Positions 6,434 to 13,703 of a DNA stretch of 13,883 bases are shown here, one piece after another. The notes under the pieces are model-generated. The model did not search any database. It was given only the letters and a program-made list of their open reading frames with translations, and was not told the origin of the DNA. The position numbers and the translations under genes were made by a program. Position 1 is the stretch's first letter. The number at the start of each line of letters is the position of its first letter. Source of the DNA: BNXB01 sp031556375 (GTDB lineage Bacteria > Bacteroidota > Bacteroidia > Bacteroidales > Azobacteroidaceae); assembly GCA_031556375.1 (NCBI GenBank), contig JAVBTA010000077.1, positions 1-13,883 of the forward strand. Reading direction: 5' to 3'.

Positions 6434-7408
6434 TTATTCAATAATCGGGTTAAAAGTCTTATTCATATTTTGTTTCATGGCATATGCCGAAATCAGGATT
6501 ACCCCAACGATTGCCAATAATAACCAGGAGCCTGCAACCATAAATAAAATAGTTATAGCTAATGTAATGAGAGATATTATGAGGTGGGCGAGGCTATTGG
6601 GATAGTGAGTATATTTAAGCGCCATATTGATCCAGGAAAGAATAATTGTATAGACGAAGATTTGTATAATATGTTTGAAATTTATTCCGGAGAGTAATAG
6701 AAACGGACAAACCGGAAGTTGTAATATTGATATGTTATAAATAGTTTCCAATGTTTTTTGTCGAACCAATTCATTCGGATTCAGATAGGATTTGAGAAAA
6801 AATAAAGGTTCCATTTGGATTTGAGAGAAAATTCCGGGAATAATTCCGGTCAAACTTAATGATATCAAGCAAAGATTTGGATTTTCGTGTACAATCCCCA
6901 TGATAATCCCTAAAACTGAAATACAATGGGCGTAGAAACCTGATTGACGATAGAATGAAAACCATTGAAATGAACTTTTTTTAAAAGGATAAACCGGTTT
7001 TAATTTAGATAAATGTTTTTGTGCTGATATTTTCTCCGGTTTTGAGATTGCAAGAATACAACCTGCAAATAAACATAAACAACCTGTTTTCCAGTGAATA
7101 AGAAAAAAGGGTAGTGTTAATATTGTAGCTTTTAAACAAGATATAAGGCGAAATGGGACTTTGTAATTGTGGATTAGGATTCTCTCCGGTTTGGTTGGGT
7201 TAAGACTGTTATATATAGTTAAATATATGCCTGAAATGATTACAATTGATTTCCAATTTTCATCCGAAATATTGATTTTGTAAAGTCCAAATAGCAAAAT
7301 AGGGATAAACAAAAGAAATCCTATTTTGAATAGCAAGGGAAATGATAACCAAAGTCGTTTTATCCCTAACCATTGTATGCGTCCGTATGCTTTCAGGGTA
7401 TAGTTCAT
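6434..7408 (-). CDS. Multi-pass membrane protein, probable ABC exporter permease
   Basis: A 324-residue integral inner-membrane protein. I see about eight to ten hydrophobic stretches, for example about 22-43, 53-68, 92-122, 158-173, 178-195, 225-265 and 272-312, broken by basic loops (about 123-148 and 207-220). No catalytic motif is visible and I do not recognise a named family. Its ATG overlaps the lpxH stop as ATGA, so it is probably translated by coupling from lpxH. The ABC ATPase follows after seven bases. That pairing is the main reason for calling it the permease; homology alone would not let me. Sampled lines are near one third G+C, lower than the metabolic genes of the cluster. Confidence 0.75.
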   Translation of the reverse strand: MNYTLKAYGRIQWLGIKRLWLSFPLLFKIGFLLFIPILLFGLYKINISDENWKSIVIISGIYLTIYNSLNPTKPERILIHNYKVPFRLISCLKATILTLPFFLIHWKTGCLCLFAGCILAISKPEKISAQKHLSKLKPVYPFKKSSFQWFSFYRQSGFYAHCISVLGIIMGIVHENPNLCLISLSLTGIIPGIFSQIQMEPLFFLKSYLNPNELVRQKTLETIYNISILQLPVCPFLLLSGINFKHIIQIFVYTIILSWINMALKYTHYPNSLAHLIISLITLAITILFMVAGSWLLLAIVGVILISAYAMKQNMNKTFNPIIE

Positions 7409-8166
7409 TCCTCAAATTGTTCGAGAGACAGGCTTTCTCCATCAAAAACAGCATAGGAAAAATACTGCAACCAGTCTCCAATAATCATCATACGGCTTTT
7501 GTGAGAGAGCATCAGGTCGAGCATGATATGCCGGTGACCGAAAATCAGATAATCGGTTTCCGGATGTTGAATAATGTACTGTTTGGCATAGAGTACCAGA
7601 TGTTCATTTTCTTCTCCGAAATAACCGGCGGGATTAGCCAGTCCTGTCTTGCGACTATGCTTAGACCAAGCATGAGCAAATGCGAATGCCCAACGAGGAT
7701 GAATGGAACCGAATAATTTTTGGCATACTTTGTTGTGAAATAACCCGCGGATCAACTTGAAGGATTGCGAATTATCACCGAGTCCGTCGCCATGGGCCAA
7801 ATAGAAGGTTTTGCCGTTTATTTCTTCGGTTATAGGAGCTTTGTGTACAATAACTCCAATTTCCAAAGGAAGGTAGTCATAGACCCAGATGTCATGGTTT
7901 CCAATGAAAAAGTGTACTTCAATACCGGCATCTGTCATTTCCGATATTTTTCCCAGAAAACGAATGAATCCTTTAGGAATAACATATTTGTATTCGTACC
8001 AAAAATCAAAAATATCACCAAGTAGATAAAGTGACTGTGCATCGTTTTTAATTGTATTAAGCCAACGTACAAACCGTTTTTCAACAACAGATGGGGCTTC
8101 GAAAACATCGGAGCCCAAATGCATGTCAGAAGCAAAGTACACTTTTTTCTTATCTTCCAGTTTCAT
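7405..8166 (-). CDS. lpxH: UDP-2,3-diacylglucosamine hydrolase (lipid A biosynthesis)
   Basis: LpxH-type metallophosphoesterase that cleaves UDP-2,3-diacylglucosamine to lipid X plus UMP at the cytoplasmic face of the inner membrane, the fourth step of lipid A synthesis. The 253-residue protein has the full binuclear metal site: DMH (Asp14, His16), GDIFD (Asp51), GNHD (Asn90), AHGDG (His125) and GHRH (His211, His213). An intervening helical region (about 133-190) matches the LpxH cap. It is 12 bases downstream of the DUF59 gene and overlaps the next gene by ATGA. An LpxG- or generic phosphodiesterase-like function is less likely, given the full LpxH motif set and the Gram-negative setting. 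Confidence 0.88.
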   Translation of the reverse strand: MKLEDKKKVYFASDMHLGSDVFEAPSVVEKRFVRWLNTIKNDAQSLYLLGDIFDFWYEYKYVIPKGFIRFLGKISEMTDAGIEVHFFIGNHDIWVYDYLPLEIGVIVHKAPITEEINGKTFYLAHGDGLGDNSQSFKLIRGLFHNKVCQKLFGSIHPRWAFAFAHAWSKHSRKTGLANPAGYFGEENEHLVLYAKQYIIQHPETDYLIFGHRHIMLDLMLSHKSRMMIIGDWLQYFSYAVFDGESLSLEQFEE

Positions 8167-8178
8167 GATTCATTCTGA

Positions 8179-8496
8179 TCAAAGAAAACCTAATTCGAGT
8201 TTGGCTTCCTCGCTCATCATATCTTTGTGCCATGTAGGTTCGAAAGTGAGTCTGACATCAACACTTTTCACTCCTTCTACCGATTCGACTTTCATTTGTA
8301 CATCTTCCATTATGAAGTCGGCAGCAGGGCATCCGGGAGCAGTCAGAGTCATGGTAATTACCACGTTCTTGTCGTCATCAACATCAACATCGTAGATCAG
8401 GCCTAAATCATATACATTGACGGGAATTTCCGGATCGTAAACTGTCTTCAATATTTTCACAATTTTTTCTTCGAGTTCCATGAATTTATTTTCCAT
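8179..8496 (-). CDS. MIP18/DUF59 family Fe-S assembly protein (SufT-like)
   Basis: Small 105-residue protein of the MIP18 (DUF59) family, whose members act in iron-sulfur cluster assembly or in loading specific enzymes (SufT, PaaD and eukaryotic CIA2 are relatives). Motifs are clear: DPEIPVNVYDLGLIYDV (21-37), TAPGCP (52-57) with the conserved Cys56, and the C-terminal MSEEAKLELGFL. A second methionine at codon 6 is a possible alternative start; I kept the first because the frame is open and spacing is similar. It lies between the LolC/E-like gene (39-base gap) and lpxH (12-base gap). No suf or isc genes are visible in the window, so its precise client is unknown and I give no gene symbol. 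Confidence 0.9.
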   Translation of the reverse strand: MENKFMELEEKIVKILKTVYDPEIPVNVYDLGLIYDVDVDDDKNVVITMTLTAPGCPAADFIMEDVQMKVESVEGVKSVDVRLTFEPTWHKDMMSEEAKLELGFL

Positions 8497-8535
8497 AATT
8501 CTGAGAATTTATTGATGTTATGATTTTTAGATTAA

Positions 8536-9762
8536 TTATTCATTCAACCATTTGTTGGATAAATATCTTGCAGGATAAAGAGCGGCTAGTAGTCCGATAA
8601 CCAGTACCGTGATAAAAACAAAGCAAACATCGCTGAAAGAGACGACAACAGGATAAGCATCTACAATTGCGATTCCACCTCCGCTGCCCAGTTTGATCAG
8701 TCCGAATGTTTGTTGTGCAAAGCAAAGTAATAACCCGAGTATGACACCGGAGATTGCTCCGATAATGGATATCATCCATCCTTCGAATAGAAATATTCTG
8801 GAAATCAGTTTATTATCTGCACCCATGTTACGCAGGATAAAAATATCAGCCTTTTTTTCGACAATTAGCATGGATAGTGAACTTACAACATTAAAAACAG
8901 CAATCAGGCAGATAAACGATAGGATCAGGAATGTCATCCACTTTTCCATAGACATCATCCGGAAGGTCGTTTCTTGTTGCTGATAACGGTTCTGTACTTT
9001 GTACTGGTCGCCAAGTATAGCTTGTATTTCGGATTGTGTCTGGTTACTCTTTTTTATATCTTTCAGCCGGAGTTCTACTGAACTGACCTCAGTTTCATAA
9101 TCGAATAATTTCCGCGTCAATTTAATTGGAACAATTAGTTTTTGAGAGTCGTATATCTCCTGATTGGTACGAAAAACACCTGTAATATAGACAGCTTCGG
9201 AAGAAAAAGATGATGAAGGGTTGACCAGATTGACTTTTTCTTTCCTTTTAACTGCATATACTTCCAAAGGATAGGCAAATCCGGCGCCAACTCCAACTTT
9301 CATTGCCAGATCAACTCCTATTGTCCCGAAGTAATTGATTTCATCCTGTAGCTTAAATTCTCCATCAAATAAAATACTATCGATATCTACCAATTGGGGA
9401 AAATTATCGGAAACTCCCATTAAGGCCGCTGGAACCTGTCGTCCTCTGTATTTTAGGATAACATTGTCTTCCAAAACTTCTGTGAAAATTGCAACATTGT
9501 CCAGATTCCTTATTTCCTGGAATTTTTTTGTTTGAGGGTCAAGAGTTTTTCCTTCTTTTGCAACGATTTTGATCTCAGGATCGAACTTCGAAAGTAATCC
9601 GCCTACCAAACCCTGAAATCCACCGAAGACCGACATTGCACAGACCATCGCAATGGTTGCTACACATACACCGGCCATTGACACCATTGAGATGACATTT
9701 ACGGCATTATGTGACTTTTTTGAAAAAAGATACCGTTTAGCTATGTATAACGATAGATTCAA
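8536..9762 (-). CDS. Lipoprotein-releasing (LolC/LolE-like) ABC permease
   Basis: A 408-residue inner-membrane permease of the FtsX/MacB superfamily, like LolC and LolE, which with LolD extract lipoproteins from the inner membrane for the outer membrane. Topology fits: an N-terminal helix (about 21-46) after the family start LSLYIAKRYLFSKKSHNAVN, a large periplasmic domain (about 47-275), then three helices (about 276-300, 327-350 and 375-397). The VEKKADIFILRNMGA coupling segment (301-315) is typical. The start codon is TTG at 9762, one base after the rbfA stop; it gives the conserved MNLS N-terminus. Whether it works as LolC, LolE or a homodimer cannot be told here. No lolD is adjacent. Confidence 0.9.
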   Translation of the reverse strand: MNLSLYIAKRYLFSKKSHNAVNVISMVSMAGVCVATIAMVCAMSVFGGFQGLVGGLLSKFDPEIKIVAKEGKTLDPQTKKFQEIRNLDNVAIFTEVLEDNVILKYRGRQVPAALMGVSDNFPQLVDIDSILFDGEFKLQDEINYFGTIGVDLAMKVGVGAGFAYPLEVYAVKRKEKVNLVNPSSSFSSEAVYITGVFRTNQEIYDSQKLIVPIKLTRKLFDYETEVSSVELRLKDIKKSNQTQSEIQAILGDQYKVQNRYQQQETTFRMMSMEKWMTFLILSFICLIAVFNVVSSLSMLIVEKKADIFILRNMGADNKLISRIFLFEGWMISIIGAISGVILGLLLCFAQQTFGLIKLGSGGGIAIVDAYPVVVSFSDVCFVFITVLVIGLLAALYPARYLSNKWLNE

Positions 9763-9763
9763 A

Positions 9764-10102
9764 TTATATTTTACTCAATAGGTTATCAATATTTTCGAGA
9801 TAGTCGAGAGAGTCATCTAAGAAGAAAGCCAGTTCGGGAATTTTACGAAGCTGATTTTTTTCCAACTGTCCCAATTCAAAGCGGATAGCCTTTTTATTCA
9901 AATTAATGGCTTCGAGAATCTCTTTCCCTTTTTCAGAGGGAAATACACTCAGGTATGCTTTTGCCAGCCCTAAATCAGGGCTTACCCTGACTTTTGTTAC
10001 AGAAACCAGTACTCCGGACATTGCTTTTGTTTGTAGCAAGAATATTTCGCCCAGATCTTTCTGAATAAGTCGTTCTATTTTTTGTAATCTTTTACTTTCC
10101 AT
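9764..10102 (-). CDS. rbfA: Ribosome-binding factor A
   Basis: RbfA is a single-KH-domain protein that binds the immature 30S subunit and promotes late 16S 5'-end maturation, notably in the cold. The 112-residue length is in the usual range. The N-terminal ESKRLQKIERLIQKDLGEIF helix, the VSVTKVRVSPDLGLAKAYLSVF strand-helix block and the C-terminal LRKIPELAFFLDDSLDY motif are all characteristic. The gene overlaps the 3' end of the upstream methyltransferase by 11 bases, and its stop is one base from the TTG start of the LolC/E-like gene, so translation of the three is likely linked. Confidence 0.96.
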   Translation of the reverse strand: MESKRLQKIERLIQKDLGEIFLLQTKAMSGVLVSVTKVRVSPDLGLAKAYLSVFPSEKGKEILEAINLNKKAIRFELGQLEKNQLRKIPELAFFLDDSLDYLENIDNLLSKI

Positions 10103-10727
10103 GTTTTTTATAAATCAAGGTTAAACCATCGCGTACGGGAATTATTACTTTTTCTACCCGATCATCTGCTTTTATTTTATCATTGAATTCTAATATGCCA
10201 ATCGTTTGTTTGTCATTATAAACAACTTCTTCCACTACTTTTCCATCCCAAAGAGTATTGTCCGCTATGATCAGGCCTCCCGGACGGATTTTATCGAAGA
10301 CTAAATCGAAATAGGCGCTGTAGTCCCGTTTATCAGCATCAATAAAGACCAGATCGTAAATTTCATTCAAAGATGGAATAATCTCTGTTGCGTCTCCGAT
10401 GTGTAAGCGAATTTTGTTCTTATCCGTGGACTGGTTAAATTGTTTCAGGATAAAATCTTCCAGTTCGTCATTTATTTCGATAGTATCGATGATTCCATCT
10501 TCCGGCAAGGCTTCTGCCATGCATAAAGTGGCGTATCCGGTATAAGTTCCTATTTCCAGGATTCGTTTAGGGGATAACATGCGGCAAAACATTTTGAGCA
10601 TACGTCCCTGTAAGTGTCCCGACAGCATTCTTGGGCGAAGAAGGTTAACATGCGCATCCCGGTTTAGACGGGTTAATTGTTCTCCTTCGTTATCAATATG
10701 ACATAATATGTATTCTTCTAAATTCAT
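10092..10727 (-). CDS. Class I SAM-dependent O-methyltransferase (catechol/CCoA type)
   Basis: A 211-residue methyltransferase of the Methyltransf_3 family, related to catechol and caffeoyl-CoA O-methyltransferases and bacterial relatives. SAM motif I is LEIGTYTGYA (57-66), with Glu84 (TIEIN) as the likely ribose-binding acidic residue. The metal-site residues are Asp130 in FIDADKRDY, and Asp156-Asn157 in ADNTLWDGKV. These support divalent-metal-dependent O-methylation. The natural substrate of the bacterial members is mostly unknown; tRNA modification has been shown for the relative TrmR in Bacillus, so an RNA substrate is possible. The ATG overlaps the pyk stop as ATGA, and its 3' end overlaps rbfA by 11 bases. 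Confidence 0.9.
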   Translation of the reverse strand: MNLEEYILCHIDNEGEQLTRLNRDAHVNLLRPRMLSGHLQGRMLKMFCRMLSPKRILEIGTYTGYATLCMAEALPEDGIIDTIEINDELEDFILKQFNQSTDKNKIRLHIGDATEIIPSLNEIYDLVFIDADKRDYSAYFDLVFDKIRPGGLIIADNTLWDGKVVEEVVYNDKQTIGILEFNDKIKADDRVEKVIIPVRDGLTLIYKKHGK

Positions 10728-12172
10728 CTGAATGTTGGAGGTGCAAAATGTCTGTTACCATCCATTATTTTACCTACATTGTTGATTTCAAGGAATGAAG
10801 TGCCGCCACCTTCACCGAAACTACCGCTCAGATAGGCAACCATATCATTTCTGTTGATTGTCCCTTTTTTTATTAGTTTCCCGAGAGCATTGAGGAAGTA
10901 TTCTTTGGCATTTGATTTCTCTTCCTGGTATTCGGCCCAAACTCCATAAGAAAGAGCTAATTCTCGGGTTGTTTTTTCTTTATAACAGATTGCGAATACG
11001 GTTGATTTCCCACGGAAAGCAGCCAGATAACGAGCTGTTCTTCCTGTAAAACTATCAGTAACGATTGCTTTAACGTGAAGTTTGGAAGATGTTTTCACAG
11101 CTTGTTTAGCAAGGAACGAGGTTACATCCAGATCGTCGTTCGGCATTGGTACGCGGATATCATTTTCTGCCAATTTCGTTTTTTCAGCTTCACTGGCGAC
11201 TCTGGCCATTGTGCGAACGGCTTCAACCGGATATTTTCCATAAGCAGTTTCACCGCTAAGCATCAAAGCATCAGTACGATAATAGATAGCATTGGCGATG
11301 TCGGTTACTTCAGCACGGGTAGGGCGCGGGTTGTTGATCATTGAATGTAGCATCTGGGTTGCTACGATTACAGGTTTTTTTGCTGCAACACATTTACGGA
11401 TCAATATTCGTTGTAATCCCGGAATTTTTTCCTGAGGAACTTCTATTCCAAGGTCTCCACGTGCAACCATAATGCCATAAGCTGCTTCGAGTATTTCATC
11501 AATATTATCTACACCTTCCTGGTTTTCAATTTTAGCAATTATTTTGATCGAGCTCTGGTTTTCGTCCAGAATACGTTGAATATCCAGAACATCCTGTTTG
11601 GATCGAACAAAAGAGTGTGCAATAAAATCGATATCCATTTCAATAGCATACTTAATGTTTTGGATATCTTTTTCAGTCAGGGAAGGAAGGTTGATACGTA
11701 CGCCGGGAACATTGACGCTCTTACGGCTGCCTAAAGATGCATCATTGAGGGCTTCAACAACCAGGTGATCTTCTTTTTTATCAATAACTTTCAATTCGAG
11801 GTCACCATCATCAATAAGAATCATATCTCCAAGCTTAATTTCCCCTACGAAGCCTTTATAGTTGACGTAGATACATTCTTTTGTCGTAATGCCGTTTATA
11901 TCTCCTTTAACGATACTTGTATCTCCGGTAACAAAGGAAATCGGGCCCTCAGAAGTAGTCGTACGAACTTCCGGCCCTTTTGTGTCCATAAGTATTCCGA
12001 TACGGTTAGAGACTTGACGGACGTTATTGATTATACGTTCAAAACCGTCCTTATCAAGGTGGGCGGAATTCATTCTGACTACATTCATTCCTTCTTCGAA
12101 CAAGCTGGTAATAAATGGTACATCACAGCGTTTGTCTGAGATTGTTGCTACTATTTTAGTATGCTTTAACAT
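10724..12172 (-). CDS. pyk: Pyruvate kinase
   Basis: Converts phosphoenolpyruvate and ADP to pyruvate and ATP, the last step of glycolysis. The 482-residue length is normal. Seen in order: KIVATISDKR at the N-terminus, DTKGPEVRT (63-71), the inserted B domain (about 72-155), the catalytic lysine in IIAKIEN (Lys214) with Glu216 and Asp240 (MVARGDLGIE) for Mg2+, the ATQMLHSM and NPRPTRAEVTD blocks (271-291), and a C-terminal regulatory-type domain. An unusual point is RMNSAH (33-38) where most family members have R-(L/M)-N-F-S-H, which puts Ala37 at a position that helps bind K+ in the muscle enzyme. It sits 15 bases after aroQ and overlaps the methyltransferase gene by ATGA. Confidence 0.97.
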   Translation of the reverse strand: MLKHTKIVATISDKRCDVPFITSLFEEGMNVVRMNSAHLDKDGFERIINNVRQVSNRIGILMDTKGPEVRTTTSEGPISFVTGDTSIVKGDINGITTKECIYVNYKGFVGEIKLGDMILIDDGDLELKVIDKKEDHLVVEALNDASLGSRKSVNVPGVRINLPSLTEKDIQNIKYAIEMDIDFIAHSFVRSKQDVLDIQRILDENQSSIKIIAKIENQEGVDNIDEILEAAYGIMVARGDLGIEVPQEKIPGLQRILIRKCVAAKKPVIVATQMLHSMINNPRPTRAEVTDIANAIYYRTDALMLSGETAYGKYPVEAVRTMARVASEAEKTKLAENDIRVPMPNDDLDVTSFLAKQAVKTSSKLHVKAIVTDSFTGRTARYLAAFRGKSTVFAICYKEKTTRELALSYGVWAEYQEEKSNAKEYFLNALGKLIKKGTINRNDMVAYLSGSFGEGGGTSFLEINNVGKIMDGNRHFAPPTFR

Positions 12173-12187
12173 ATTGATTATTATAAT

Positions 12188-12607
12188 TTATTCGTTAATG
12201 AGAGCTTCTGTTGCTAATCTGTAAGAATCCAGTCCGAATCCGGCAATGACGCCTTTACATGCGGCGGCCAATAAGGATTGGTGTCTGAATGATTCACGGG
12301 CATAGACATTGGAAATATGGACTTCAATTACCGGGGTTTTAATAGCCTTAATCGCATCATGAATAGCGACTGAAGTATGTGTATATGCTCCGGCATTCAG
12401 AATTATTCCATCAGAATTGAATCCGGTTTCATGTAGTTTGTTTATTATTTCACCTTCAACATTGGATTGAAAATACGAAAAAATAATGTTGGGATATCGT
12501 TTTTTCAGTCCGTTGAAATATTCTTCAAAAGAGGATGCTCCGTAAACTTCAGGCTCTCTTTTTCCTAAGAGGTTGAGATTCGGTCCGTTAATAATTTGGA
12601 TTTGCAT
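12188..12607 (-). CDS. aroQ: 3-dehydroquinate dehydratase, type II
   Basis: Type II dehydroquinase, step three of the shikimate pathway, normally a dodecamer in the cytoplasm. The 139-residue length is typical. Active-site residues are present: Arg17 and Tyr22 in KREPEVYG, Asn71 in NAGAYTHTS, the His in VIEVHISN (His97) and Arg108 in ESFRH. I chose the ATG at 12607, giving MQIQIINGPNLNLLG, the standard N-terminus. A longer frame opening at 12643 would add twelve unconserved residues, and its ATG lies upstream of a promoter -7 box (12630-12637), so it should not be transcribed from that promoter. It is the first gene of the long - strand cluster; pyk follows after 15 bases. Confidence 0.96.
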   Translation of the reverse strand: MQIQIINGPNLNLLGKREPEVYGASSFEEYFNGLKKRYPNIIFSYFQSNVEGEIINKLHETGFNSDGIILNAGAYTHTSVAIHDAIKAIKTPVIEVHISNVYARESFRHQSLLAAACKGVIAGFGLDSYRLATEALINE

Positions 12608-12629
12608 ATACCTATAACTGATTAATCTG

Positions 12630-12637
12630 CAAAAGTA
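12630..12637 (-). promoter_or_regulatory. Promoter -7 box for the aroQ-pyk cluster
   Basis: The - strand reads TACTTTTG followed by CA, an exact TAnnTTTG -7 element. Transcription would start near 12625, about 18 bases before the aroQ ATG. The -33 region has only a weak TGTG match at slightly long spacing. This box helps settle the aroQ start. Confidence 0.7.
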
Positions 12638-12670
12638 ATACATTTTATGTTATGTTTAACACAGTTTTAT

Positions 12671-12678
12671 TAATTTCG
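12671..12678 (+). promoter_or_regulatory. Possible promoter -7 box for xerD
   Basis: TAATTTCG is one base from TAnnTTTG and is followed by CA. It ends 12 bases before the xerD ATG, so the transcript would be nearly leaderless. There is no good TTTG at -33. It faces away from the aroQ box, and the intervening 33 bases must serve both promoters. Confidence 0.4.
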
Positions 12679-12690
12679 CATTTGAAATAG

Positions 12691-13608
12691 ATGAACATTA
12701 TGGTAGATCTCTTAGATAATTCGCTTGTAAAATCATATTATTCGCATTTACTGCTGGAAAAGTCCTTGTCGAAAAATTCGATAGCAGCTTATATGGATGA
12801 TTTGTCGAAGTTGTTGAATTTTATATCCTTGATTCCCAAAAAGCCGGAAGAAGTGGTGTTGGAGGATTTGCAGGAATTTCTTGTAGAATTACATGAAATG
12901 GGTATTAATAGCCGTTCCCAGGCCAGGGTAATTTCCGGAGTCAAATCGTTTTATAGGTTTTTGATGTTGGAAGAAAAAATACTCCAGGATCCTACAGAGT
13001 TGTTGGAAGCTCCTAAAATAGGGTTGAAACTGCCCGAGTTTTTGACAATAGACGAAATAAACCGTATCATAGGAAGCATTGATTTGTCTCAGCCGGAAGG
13101 GCAGCGTAACCGTGCCATTCTGGAAACACTTTACAGTTGCGGATTGCGGGTTTCAGAGCTGACTTCCCTTCGCTTTTCCGATTTGTATCTTGACGAAGGA
13201 TTTATTAAAGTTGAGGGAAAAGGAGGGAAACAACGTTTGGTTCCGATATCCCCTGTCGCAATCAAAGAAATTAAAAATTATCTGATTGACAGGCATCAGA
13301 TTAAAGTAAAAAAAGGATTTGAAGATATTTTATTCCTGAGTAGGAGGGGTACCTCCCTTTCCCGGATTATGATCTTTCATATGATCAAGGAATACACGGA
13401 ATTGGCCGGGGTGAAAAAGACAGTAAGTCCACATACATTTAGACATTCATTTGCAACGCATTTACTGGAGGGCGGAGCTAATTTAAGGGCTATTCAGCAG
13501 ATGCTGGGACATGAAAAGATTACGACGACGGAAATATATACTCATATCGACAGGGATTTTCTTCGTAGTGAGATTCTGGAACATCATCCCCGTAACAAGC
13601 AAAAGTGA
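12691..13608 (+). CDS. xerD: Tyrosine recombinase XerD
   Basis: Site-specific recombinase that, with XerC, resolves chromosome dimers at dif during division. The 305-residue protein has an N-terminal SAM-like DNA-binding domain (about 10-95) and a C-terminal catalytic domain (about 115-300). All catalytic residues are visible: Arg153 in GLRVSEL, Lys177 in EGKGGK, His248 and Arg251 in SPHTFRH, His274 in LGH and Tyr283 in TEIYTH. Length and the LGHEKITTTEIYTHID block favour XerD over XerC or an integrase. A second in-frame ATG lies three codons in (12700). It is divergent from aroQ, and fucI follows on the same strand after 95 bases with its own promoter. No dif-like site was recognised next to it. 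Confidence 0.94.
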   Translation: MNIMVDLLDNSLVKSYYSHLLLEKSLSKNSIAAYMDDLSKLLNFISLIPKKPEEVVLEDLQEFLVELHEMGINSRSQARVISGVKSFYRFLMLEEKILQDPTELLEAPKIGLKLPEFLTIDEINRIIGSIDLSQPEGQRNRAILETLYSCGLRVSELTSLRFSDLYLDEGFIKVEGKGGKQRLVPISPVAIKEIKNYLIDRHQIKVKKGFEDILFLSRRGTSLSRIMIFHMIKEYTELAGVKKTVSPHTFRHSFATHLLEGGANLRAIQQMLGHEKITTTEIYTHIDRDFLRSEILEHHPRNKQK

Positions 13609-13633
13609 TTTTAATGGATTTTTTTGAAGAAAA

Positions 13634-13666
13634 TTTGTATGAAATGCAATTAAAAACCTAACTTTG
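13634..13666 (+). promoter_or_regulatory. Bacteroidota-type promoter for fucI
   Basis: TTTG at 13634-13637 and TAACTTTG at 13659-13666 are separated by 21 bases, matching the TTTG-N19-21-TAnnTTTG pattern of the primary Bacteroidota sigma factor. The expected start near 13672 leaves an A+T-rich leader of about 30 bases before the fucI ATG. This is the best-formed promoter in the window. Confidence 0.8.
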
Positions 13667-13703
13667 AAGAATATTTTTTTAATCAACTTAAATTATATAC
13701 CCA

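Noticed and set aside
5719..7408. ABC ATPase plus membrane protein as a defence or toxin-immunity system
   Set aside because: No toxin, nuclease, peptide or sensor gene is adjacent, and the ATPase has ordinary exporter motifs; a plain transporter explains it.
11075..12224. + strand open frames opposite pyk
   Set aside because: Low-complexity antisense frames within a clear pyruvate kinase gene; no independent support.
12608..12643. Twelve-residue N-terminal extension of AroQ from the ATG at 12643
   Set aside because: The added residues are not part of the family, and the ATG lies upstream of the -7 box at 12630-12637; the ATG at 12607 gives the standard N-terminus.
13609..13640. Terminator after xerD
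   Set aside because: The stretch is T-rich but I found no stable stem before the T run.
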